Assembly: GCA_023433225.1 (NCBI GenBank)
Contig: JAEZDQ010000192.1
Coordinates: 1 to 6,843, forward strand
Reading direction: 5' to 3'
DNA from: Bacteroidota bacterium
GTDB taxonomy: Bacteria; Bacteroidota; Bacteroidia; Flavobacteriales; Weeksellaceae
Length of the DNA: 6,843 nucleotides
Shown here: positions 1 to 6,082 of the stretch, in pieces
Layout of the letters: each line of letters starts with the position of its first letter
How positions within the stretch are numbered: the stretch's first letter is position 1
The notes under the pieces: model-generated
Database searches by the model: none
What the model saw: only the letters and a program-made list of their open reading frames with translations
Told to the model about the DNA's origin: nothing
Position numbers and translations under genes: made by a program

Positions 1-2
1 GA

Positions 3-128
3 TTTCATTCTTATGGAAGTATGGGCGGTACTTTTGATTATGATTATTCCGAAGCGACTGATTACGTCGATCCCCTTCAGAATGTCAACAGTAATTCCAG
101 TACAGACACCATCGATTTCAACCAATAA
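3..128 (+). CDS. C-terminal end of an unidentified protein (5' partial)
   Basis: Only the last 41 codons are in the window; the gene enters from the left and ends at a TAA at 126-128. The visible tail is polar and rich in Gly, Asp, Tyr, Ser and Asn, with a run GGTFDYDYSEATDYVDP followed by an Asn/Ser/Thr stretch. It looks like a flexible acidic C-terminal tail rather than a folded domain, and I recognise no family. The reading frame is supported by its position: it stops 19 bases before a strong hairpin terminator. The competing ORF in another frame runs through that terminator and into the antisense of the next gene, so it is less credible. Function unknown. Confidence 0.6.
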   Translation, partial: FHSYGSMGGTFDYDYSEATDYVDPLQNVNSNSSTDTIDFNQ

Positions 129-147
129 TTTAGCACATCTTTATAAA

Positions 148-174
148 AAAACAGCCTTCATAGAAGGCTGTTTT
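148..174. terminator. Bidirectional intrinsic terminator between convergent genes
   Basis: A perfect 12-base-pair inverted repeat (148-159 with 163-174) encloses a three-base ATA loop. The core CAGCCTTC/GAAGGCTG is GC-containing and its outer end is A/T. Read on the plus strand, the stem runs into TTTTAGTTTT. Read on the minus strand, it runs into a seven-T tract. It lies between the stop of the left-edge gene (128) and the stop of the convergent prolyl oligopeptidase gene (198), so it can end transcription from both sides. Confidence 0.9.
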
Positions 175-197
175 AGTTTTGATATATTCTCAAAAAT

Positions 198-2303
198 TTA
201 TTTCAAACTTTTAATGCCCATATTCCAAAGGGTAAAAGCAAATTTATCGGCAGCTTCGTTGATGATGACTTCCGTGGAACGTCCTGCACCGTGGCCTGCT
301 TTGGTTTCAATCCGAATCAAAGTAGGGTTGCCGCAATTTTGCTTGTCCTGAAGTTCAGAAGCAAATTTATAGCTATGCGCCGGCACTACACGGTCATCAT
401 GGTCGCCGGTCGTTACCAATGTCGCAGGATAACAAACCGATTTTTTCACATTGTGAACGGGTGAATAACCTTTCAGGTAATCGAACATTTCCTTGTTGTC
501 ATTTGCCGTTCCGTAATCGTAAGCCCAACCTGCACCTGCGGTAAAGGTATGGTAACGCAGCATATCCAACACGCCCACTGCGGGAAGTGCGACTTTGACC
601 AAATCAGGGCGCATCGTCATGGTGGCTCCTACAAGCAACCCGCCGTTGGATCCTCCGGAAATCGCAAGGTAATCGCTGGACGTATATTTTTCTTTTTTAA
701 GGTATTCCGCTGCCGCGATGAAGTCATGGAATACGTTTAATTTATTCAATTGCCTTCCGCCGTCATGCCATTTTTTACCATACTCGCCGCCACCGCGGAG
801 GTTTGCTACTGCGTAGATTCCGCCATTGTCCATCCAAACTGCATTGGTGACACTGAAGGAGGGCGTGAGGCTGATATTGAATCCGCCGTATCCATAAAGG
901 ATTGTAGGATTTTTACCGTCTAATTTGATTCCTTTCTTGTAAGAAATCATCATCGGGATTTTGGTTCCGTCGGCGGAAGTATAGAACACTTGTTTGGATT
1001 CATAATCGCTTGGGTTGAATTTAATCGCAGGCTTCCGGTATAAATTGGATTCTCCGGAGTCCACATCGAAATCATAAATCGTACCCGGCATGGTATAATT
1101 GCTGAAAGAATAGTAAATTTTCTTTTCTTCTTTTTTGCCGGAAAACCCGGATGCGCTACCTTGCCCGGGTAACTTTATATCCCTGATTTTTTTACCTGAA
1201 TGGTCGAATTGCTGAACAACATCCAATGCATCAATCAGGTAATGGGCAAATAAATAGCCGCCCGCAGTCGAAATATGGAGTACATTTTCGGTTTCGGGAA
1301 TCACATCCACCCAATTTTCGGGGCTCGGATTTTTGACGTTGACTTTTACCAATCGGTTATTGGGCGCATTCAAATTGGTCAAGAGGAAAATTTCGTCCCC
1401 GACATTGTCTACAAAATTGGTCGAAGTCTCAAAATTGTCCAAAACCGTAATGATGGGCGCGTCTTTTTTGGCCAGATCTTGGAGGTATAATTCATTGCCC
1501 GTCGTAGAAATTGCCGTGGAAATGACCAAGAATCTTTGGTCTTCCGTAACGCCTCCGCCAATGTATCTTCTCGGTGTTTTTTCACCCCCGAAAACCAAAA
1601 CATCGTTTTTCTGGGGTGATTTAAGTTTATGGAAGAAGAATTTATGCTGGTCGGTCATCGTGGAGAGTTCGCTCCCTTCCGGCTTGTCGTAACTTGAATA
1701 ATAAAAGCCTTCATTCCCTTTCCAGGAAACGCCGCTGAATTTCACATTGATCAGAGTGTCTTCAATAATTTTGTTTTGAATCGCGTCCAAAACGATGATT
1801 TTCGTCCAGTCCGAACCTCCTTCTGAGATTTGATAGGCACAAAGTGAACCGTCTTTTGAAAAACTGACTCCTGCCAATGATGTTGAGCCGTCTTTCGAGA
1901 ATTTATTCGGATCCAAGAAAACCTCTTCTCTTCCGCCCGACTCCCTGTACAAAACAAAATGCTGCTGAAGCCCGTTGTTTTTGTAATAATAGGTGTATTT
2001 TCCTTCTCTGAAAGGAGCGGAAATTTTCTCGTAATTCCAGATTTCGGTAAGTTGTTTTTTGAGTTCGTCCCGAAGTGGGATTTGATCTAAATAACCAAAA
2101 GTCACCTTGTTTTGCGCATCGACCCAAGCTTTTGTCTCAGCCGATAAATCGTCTTCCAGCCATCGGTATGGGTCTTCTATTTTTATTCCGAAATAATCAT
2201 CGGTATGTTTGATTTTTTTGGTTTCCGGATATTTGATTCCGGTTTGCGCATGGAGGTTCATTAAAAAGGTTAATAAAAATAAATTAATCAGTAATTTCTT
2301 CAT
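198..2303 (-). CDS. Secreted prolyl oligopeptidase (prolyl endopeptidase, peptidase family S9A)
   Basis: This serine peptidase cleaves short proline-containing peptides after proline. Residue numbers count from an upstream in-frame ATG at 2324. I prefer the ATG at 2303 (residue 8), because it directly begins a signal peptide (MKKLLINLFLLTFLMNLHAQ, cleavage near A-Q) and gives a 701-residue precursor. The protein is therefore probably periplasmic. An N-terminal segment with DPYRWLED (about 51-58) precedes a beta-propeller (about 75-430). The alpha/beta-hydrolase domain (about 440-708) follows. The catalytic triad is visible: Ser559 in SGGSNGG, Asp643 in DHDDRVVP and His678 in KAGHGAG. Arg645, Trp600 and the Tyr residues of LYGYGGFN (477/479) match substrate and oxyanion-hole residues of porcine prolyl oligopeptidase. 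Length and sequence match the Elizabethkingia meningoseptica enzyme as I recall it. It is a monocistronic gene, convergent with the left-edge gene and divergent from holB. The family is certain; the physiological substrate is unknown. Confidence 0.97.
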   Translation of the reverse strand: MKKLLINLFLLTFLMNLHAQTGIKYPETKKIKHTDDYFGIKIEDPYRWLEDDLSAETKAWVDAQNKVTFGYLDQIPLRDELKKQLTEIWNYEKISAPFREGKYTYYYKNNGLQQHFVLYRESGGREEVFLDPNKFSKDGSTSLAGVSFSKDGSLCAYQISEGGSDWTKIIVLDAIQNKIIEDTLINVKFSGVSWKGNEGFYYSSYDKPEGSELSTMTDQHKFFFHKLKSPQKNDVLVFGGEKTPRRYIGGGVTEDQRFLVISTAISTTGNELYLQDLAKKDAPIITVLDNFETSTNFVDNVGDEIFLLTNLNAPNNRLVKVNVKNPSPENWVDVIPETENVLHISTAGGYLFAHYLIDALDVVQQFDHSGKKIRDIKLPGQGSASGFSGKKEEKKIYYSFSNYTMPGTIYDFDVDSGESNLYRKPAIKFNPSDYESKQVFYTSADGTKIPMMISYKKGIKLDGKNPTILYGYGGFNISLTPSFSVTNAVWMDNGGIYAVANLRGGGEYGKKWHDGGRQLNKLNVFHDFIAAAEYLKKEKYTSSDYLAISGGSNGGLLVGATMTMRPDLVKVALPAVGVLDMLRYHTFTAGAGWAYDYGTANDNKEMFDYLKGYSPVHNVKKSVCYPATLVTTGDHDDRVVPAHSYKFASELQDKQNCGNPTLIRIETKAGHGAGRSTEVIINEAADKFAFTLWNMGIKSLK

Positions 2304-2323
2304 GATGATTTTTTTAAGCCGCA

Positions 2324-2331
2324 TAAAAATA
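2324..2331 (-). promoter_or_regulatory. Possible -7 box for the prolyl oligopeptidase gene
   Basis: On the minus strand this reads TATTTTTA, one mismatch from the Bacteroidota -7 consensus TAnnTTTG. A TTTC lies 20 bases upstream at the position expected for the -33 element, whose consensus is TTTG or TTG. Transcription starting a few bases downstream would exclude the ATG at 2324 and fit the preferred start at 2303. The region is A/T-rich and chance matches are likely, so this is weak. Confidence 0.25.
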
Positions 2332-2438
2332 AGCTTTGTTTTGCAGACACTGAAATTCTAAGATGAAATTTATCGTTAAAGTTGAAATTCCGAATTTGAA
2401 ATCCGGGATTCTGAATGAAAATTTGTGTAGTTTTGGAC

Positions 2439-3563
2439 ATGCTTTGGGAAGAAGTCGCCGGACAAAATGAAATCAAAGAAAAATTAAGGGAATCCGTATC
2501 GGAGGGCCGCATCAGCCATGCGCAGCTTTTTGTCGGGAAAGAAGGTTCCGGTGCGCTTGGGCTGGCCATTGCTTATGCCGCCGAAATTCTGGCACAAGAC
2601 CACGGCGAAGCCGCATTGGCCAAAGTCAAATCTTTGCAGCACCCGGATTTGCATTTCTCTTATCCCGTGGCTACTACAGATGCCGTCAAAGAAAAACCAA
2701 CGAGCATTCAGTTTTTACGGGAATGGCGTGAATTTGTTATGCAAAACCCATATGGCAATATTTTCGATTGGCTACAACATTTGGGAATCGAAAAAAAACA
2801 AGGAAATATCAACGTCCACGAAGCACAAGAGATCGTCAGATCGCTCTCATTGAACAGTTACGAAGGCGGATACAAAATCATGGTCATCTGGCTGCCGGAA
2901 TTGATGAACAATGCAGCCGCAAACAAACTTCTGAAAATCATTGAGGAGCCACCCCGGAAAACGGTTTTCCTCTTGGTTTCGGAACGGGAAGATTTGCTTT
3001 TGCCGACGATTACCTCTCGTTGCCAATTGGTGAAAATCAATCGATTGTCTGATTCTGAAATCACGGAATATTTGATTCAGAAAAAAGGTATAAGCGAAAA
3101 GGAAGCTAAGATAATGGCCGTTTCAGCAAATGGGAATTTGCGCGAAGCTTTGTCGAACCTTGCCGCCGGGAATTCGGAATTTGAAACTTATTTTGTTCAG
3201 TGGGTACGGAATGCTTTTATGGCAGCCAAAAACCCGAATGTTTTGAAGAATTTGGTGGAATGGGCCAATGAACTCAGCGGTTGGTCGCGTGAGCAGCAGA
3301 AGCAATTTTTGAGTTATTGTTCCGAGGTTTTCCGTCAGGCAGTGTTGCAAAATTACCAAGCTGAAAGCTTGGTTTTCATGCGTTTGGACAAGGACGGTTT
3401 CAATTGGGGAAAGTTTTCACCCTATATCCACGGCGCCAATATCCAAGACATTCTCAACGAAATCAATGAATCATCCTACCACATCGAAAGGAATGCGAAT
3501 GCAAAAATTGTCATGCTGGATTTATCGATTAAACTGACGCGGCATTTGCATAAGAAGGTTTAA
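2439..3563 (+). CDS. holB: DNA polymerase III delta' subunit (clamp loader)
   Basis: This is the delta' subunit of the clamp-loader complex, which with delta and the DnaX subunits loads the beta sliding clamp onto primed DNA. The ATG at 2439 is chosen over one at 2415 because flavobacterial delta' proteins begin with ML followed by a GQ motif; here MLWEEVAGQNEI. That gives 374 residues. AAA+ features are present in order: SEGRISHAQLFVG, a degenerate P-loop GKEGSGALG without the Lys-Ser/Thr pair, the typical segment HPDLHFSYPVAT, then YEGGYKIMVIWLPELMN (Walker-B-like region), NAAANKLLKIIEEPP, and the SRC motif in TITSRCQLVKI. The second half (about residue 200 onward) is the helical lid and collar region. 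Loss of ATP binding is normal for delta'. The four-cysteine zinc module found in many delta' proteins is absent; only two cysteines occur in the whole chain. It stands alone, divergent from the peptidase gene and convergent with the next. Confidence 0.95.
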   Translation: MLWEEVAGQNEIKEKLRESVSEGRISHAQLFVGKEGSGALGLAIAYAAEILAQDHGEAALAKVKSLQHPDLHFSYPVATTDAVKEKPTSIQFLREWREFVMQNPYGNIFDWLQHLGIEKKQGNINVHEAQEIVRSLSLNSYEGGYKIMVIWLPELMNNAAANKLLKIIEEPPRKTVFLLVSEREDLLLPTITSRCQLVKINRLSDSEITEYLIQKKGISEKEAKIMAVSANGNLREALSNLAAGNSEFETYFVQWVRNAFMAAKNPNVLKNLVEWANELSGWSREQQKQFLSYCSEVFRQAVLQNYQAESLVFMRLDKDGFNWGKFSPYIHGANIQDILNEINESSYHIERNANAKIVMLDLSIKLTRHLHKKV

Positions 3564-3641
3564 ATTCTAAATCCATCTTGCAACAAATCTTCGTGGAAAA
3601 TCAAATGAACTCCGCTTAAATAATTGGCAATTACTAACTCG

Positions 3642-4925
3642 TTATTCAGAATAATACTTTTTACCCGTTTGATCTGCGTAGCAAATGAAGTTTCCTTTTT
3701 CGTCAAATAGTTTCACAAGTAGAAACCCTTCTTGGCCGTAATTCATTCTGGCCGCCATGGGAAATAAGTCAAAAACGGCCTCTGTGGAAATGGACGAAAA
3801 TGAACCGGCAGGCCTTGTATTATTGACGTGCAAAGCATACTTGTCACCTGTTTTCAAAATGTAACCTTGCAGCCAACCGTCCCAATCACCCCAGAAAACT
3901 TCATCGTAGATTGGAGGCAGAATTTCCTTGACTTCGCCCCGATTGTATAATTTTAACCCTTGTTTTCCGTCTTTGAATACTGAAAAGTGGTAATATTCCC
4001 AACCATCAAAACGCTTTTCTGAGAAGTATAATTCACTGTTCTTTTTGGGGAAATAATATTTACGGCCTTTGTATTTCGCTTCCCTGATGGACTTTTTGAT
4101 GGTTTCGCCTTCTTGGGGTTGGTATTCCGCTCTGGGCTTTGGTGATGATGGCTTCATTGCTTCACCGCCCCAGCTTCCCATGGCTTTGTTTTCCATACCT
4201 ATCGCTCCATATTCTTCCTCCTCTTTTGGCTCGATTTCTTTGTCGGAAATGACTTTGAAGGTCTTATTATCTCGTTGAATATTTATCTGTTTCCGCTTTC
4301 CATCGTTGGTATTGTAGATGAATGAAATTGCATGTTCACCGGCTCCAAACTTCTTTTCAAATTTCACTTTGGAAAGGATTGTTTGGGTAAACTTTTCAGA
4401 TTTTTTGTTGTAAAGTTGAAGTGTAAATCGCTCATTAGTATCAATAGAACCAATCAATAAATCATCCATTTCGGGATTGATTTCCTCAAATTCATAAAAT
4501 CCTTCGGAAATGTCAATTTGGTCTTCTGTAAATAATTTTTTGCCTGAAAAGGTGAATAAATTGTACCGCGTGTAGAAATCATCTTCCCAATCATAAGTGG
4601 TATTATTGGGTGTCAACACATATTTGCTCGCTTTGATGAGTTTGTTTGTAATGTGGTAATCACCGTATTCCTGATTTTCAAGGATGATTTTTCCTTTGTA
4701 AATCAGCGTAGAAAATGCTTTTGCATTTCTGTATTGGTATCCTTGCCAGAAATCGTCTTCACTGTAATTCAATTCCAATACGGCAAATTGTGGTTCTATA
4801 ATCGTCTTTCCGTGGTTGTCCACCAAACCAAATTGGTCGTTGACTCTGTATGGAATGTAAAACGCTTGAGCAGACGCATGTATGGCAATCAACCCAACCA
4901 ATCCAAAAAATAAATACTTTTTCAT
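3642..4925 (-). CDS. Exported WG-repeat-like protein of unknown function
   Basis: I do not recognise a specific function. The preferred start is the ATG at 4925; the longer frame begins with a TTG at 4943 and adds six unlikely residues. The 427-residue product opens with a signal peptide (MKKYLFFGLVGLIAIHASAQ, cleavage near A-Q), so it is exported. Numbering from the TTG, a segment at about 31-56 (VNDQFGLVDNHGKTIIEPQF) fits the WG-repeat pattern of a short beta turn, 'G-L-[IV]-D-x-x-G-K', then an I-x-P-x-[FY] strand. A second copy lies at about 323-348 (KDGKQGLKLYNRGEV, then ILPPIYDEV), and weaker copies lie near 360-375 and 407-433. A flexible insert at about 237-285 is rich in Glu, Lys, Pro and Gly. 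The middle (about 60-235) is beta-rich and unassigned. The gene follows nadA on the same strand with a 19-base gap, so co-transcription is likely, though no functional link to NAD synthesis is evident. WG repeats are usually taken as binding or scaffold modules; any role here is inference. Confidence 0.8.
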   Translation of the reverse strand: MKKYLFFGLVGLIAIHASAQAFYIPYRVNDQFGLVDNHGKTIIEPQFAVLELNYSEDDFWQGYQYRNAKAFSTLIYKGKIILENQEYGDYHITNKLIKASKYVLTPNNTTYDWEDDFYTRYNLFTFSGKKLFTEDQIDISEGFYEFEEINPEMDDLLIGSIDTNERFTLQLYNKKSEKFTQTILSKVKFEKKFGAGEHAISFIYNTNDGKRKQINIQRDNKTFKVISDKEIEPKEEEEYGAIGMENKAMGSWGGEAMKPSSPKPRAEYQPQEGETIKKSIREAKYKGRKYYFPKKNSELYFSEKRFDGWEYYHFSVFKDGKQGLKLYNRGEVKEILPPIYDEVFWGDWDGWLQGYILKTGDKYALHVNNTRPAGSFSSISTEAVFDLFPMAARMNYGQEGFLLVKLFDEKGNFICYADQTGKKYYSE

Positions 4926-4944
4926 TTCAATTTTCAGCTTCAAT

Positions 4945-5961
4945 TTACTTTACTTGGACTGATAATTCCAACATCTTATTGATTGATTTTAATGCTTTCA
5001 GTCGCAATTCTTCTTCAATCTGGATTTCGGGTAATTCGTATTTCATACACAAATACAATTTCTCCATGGTATTGCGTTTCATGTAAAAACATTCACTGCA
5101 ATTGCAGGATTCGTCTTGCGTCAATGCCGGAATCAGTTTTTTATGCGGAGCCAGTTTCTGCATTTCATGGATGATTCCCTCTTCCGTCGCAATGATAAAC
5201 TCTTGTGAATCATCATTTTGAACATAGTCCAGCAATCGGGAAGTGGAGCCGATAAAATCGGCAACGCGTAAAACGGGTTCTTCCGATTCCGGGTGCGCGA
5301 TTAATTTCGCATTCGGATTTTCAGCCATTTGCTGCGCGATTCTTTCCAATGAGAACGCTTCGTGTACCATACAGGCGCCATCCCAAAGAATCATATTTCT
5401 TCCGGTGACTTGGTTCAGGTATCGCCCCAGATTTTTGTCAGGTGCAAAAATAATCTTCTGATCGGGCGGTAAAGAATTGATGATTGTCTGGGCATTGGAA
5501 GAAGTCACAATGATGTCGCTTTCGGCTTTTACGCCTGCGTCACAATTGATATAGCTCACCACGATCGAACCCGGGTGTTCTTCCCGGAAAGCACGCAAAC
5601 CTTCCCCCGTACAGGAATCGGCAAGCGAACAACCGGCTAATAAATCCGGCAGGACAACTTTTTTGGTTGGATTCAGAATTTTGGCAGCTTCGGCCATGAA
5701 GTGAACCCCACAAAAAACGATCATATCGGCTTCGGTTTCCGCCGCGGCACGTGCCAACTGTAAACTGTCGCCTAAGAAATCCGCGATGTCTTGAATGTCA
5801 CCGGTTTGGTAATAATGAGCCAGAATGATGGCATTTTTTTCCTTGCGCATTTTATGGATTTCGGCTACCAAGTCAATTCCTTTTGGGATTTCCATATCGA
5901 GGTAACCTTTTACAGGTAGTGTGTTCCTTGCTTTTTCTATTGTTTGCATAATGCGAGTCAT
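4945..5961 (-). CDS. nadA: Quinolinate synthase
   Basis: NadA condenses iminoaspartate (from NadB) with dihydroxyacetone phosphate to give quinolinate, the precursor of NAD, in the cytoplasm. The 338-residue protein has the family's hallmarks: NAIILAHYYQTGDIQDIADF (43-62), GDSLQLAR (64-71), FCGVHFMAEAAKIL (83-96), DAGVKAESDIIVTSSNA (141-157), FAPDKNLGRYL (172-182), AHPESEEPV (222-230) and the GSTSRLL segment (238-244). The likely [4Fe-4S] ligands are Cys111 (AGCSL), Cys197 (GACMVHE) and Cys291 (last Cys of CNCSECFYMKRN), by alignment with E. coli Cys113, Cys200 and Cys297. The extra cysteines 286 and 288 resemble the additional pair seen near the third ligand in E. coli. The ATG at 5961 has an AAGG ribosome-binding-like site (5967-5970) five bases upstream; an ATG at 5949 is possible. 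nadB and nadC are not adjacent. It is probably the first gene of a two-gene unit with the WG-repeat-like protein downstream. Confidence 0.96.
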   Translation of the reverse strand: MTRIMQTIEKARNTLPVKGYLDMEIPKGIDLVAEIHKMRKEKNAIILAHYYQTGDIQDIADFLGDSLQLARAAAETEADMIVFCGVHFMAEAAKILNPTKKVVLPDLLAGCSLADSCTGEGLRAFREEHPGSIVVSYINCDAGVKAESDIIVTSSNAQTIINSLPPDQKIIFAPDKNLGRYLNQVTGRNMILWDGACMVHEAFSLERIAQQMAENPNAKLIAHPESEEPVLRVADFIGSTSRLLDYVQNDDSQEFIIATEEGIIHEMQKLAPHKKLIPALTQDESCNCSECFYMKRNTMEKLYLCMKYELPEIQIEEELRLKALKSINKMLELSVQVK

Positions 5962-6040
5962 GGCAACCTTATTTTTAATTGATAACTTTAATTTATCGGT
6001 TGTGAATAAATAAAAAGAAAGTCATTGTGAATTCAGGTGG

Positions 6041-6072
6041 TAAAATTACGAAATCTTTTAACTTTGCTCAAA
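6041..6072 (-). promoter_or_regulatory. Candidate promoter for nadA
   Basis: On the minus strand, TTTG (6069-6072) is followed after exactly 20 bases by TAATTTTA (6041-6048). This fits the Bacteroidota housekeeping promoter (TTTG or TTG, 17-23 bases, TAnnTTTG) with one mismatch in the -7 box. The predicted start would leave a leader of roughly 70 bases before the nadA ATG at 5961. The match rests on spacing and consensus only. Confidence 0.45.
6059..6066 (+). promoter_or_regulatory. Candidate -7 box for the UMP synthase gene
   Basis: TAACTTTG is an exact match to the Bacteroidota -7 consensus TAnnTTTG and lies 16 bases before the ATG at 6083. That gives a leader of roughly ten bases. No good TTG element is found at the expected distance upstream. 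It lies between the two elements of the predicted nadA promoter on the other strand. Confidence 0.4.
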
Positions 6073-6082
6073 CCTTTCAGAA

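Noticed and set aside
13..351. 112-codon plus-strand ORF at the left edge
   Set aside because: It runs through the strong bidirectional terminator and antisense to the conserved C-terminus of the prolyl oligopeptidase; the frame ending at 128 is the credible one.
198..2303. Possible novelty of the prolyl oligopeptidase
   Set aside because: All catalytic and substrate residues and the length are standard for S9A, and secreted forms are known in flavobacteria.
2428..2435. TAGTTTTG, an exact TAnnTTTG match just before the holB ATG at 2439
   Set aside because: It lies only three bases before the start codon, which would need a nearly leaderless mRNA, and there is no TTG element at the correct distance upstream. 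Probably chance, but it would exclude the ATG at 2415 if real.
2415..2438. Upstream ATG extending holB by eight residues (MKICVVLD)
   Set aside because: Flavobacterial delta' proteins start at the ML that precedes the GQ motif, which is the ATG at 2439; the extra residues have no counterpart that I know.
3621..3633. Inverted repeat TAATTGGCAATTA in the convergent gap, considered as a terminator
   Set aside because: Five A/T pairs around a GGC loop without a clear T-tract on either strand; not convincing.
3642..3654. Small inverted repeat TTATT-CAG-AATAA followed by TACTTTTT, considered as a holB terminator
   Set aside because: The stem is five A/T pairs only and overlaps the coding end of the opposite gene; too weak to call.
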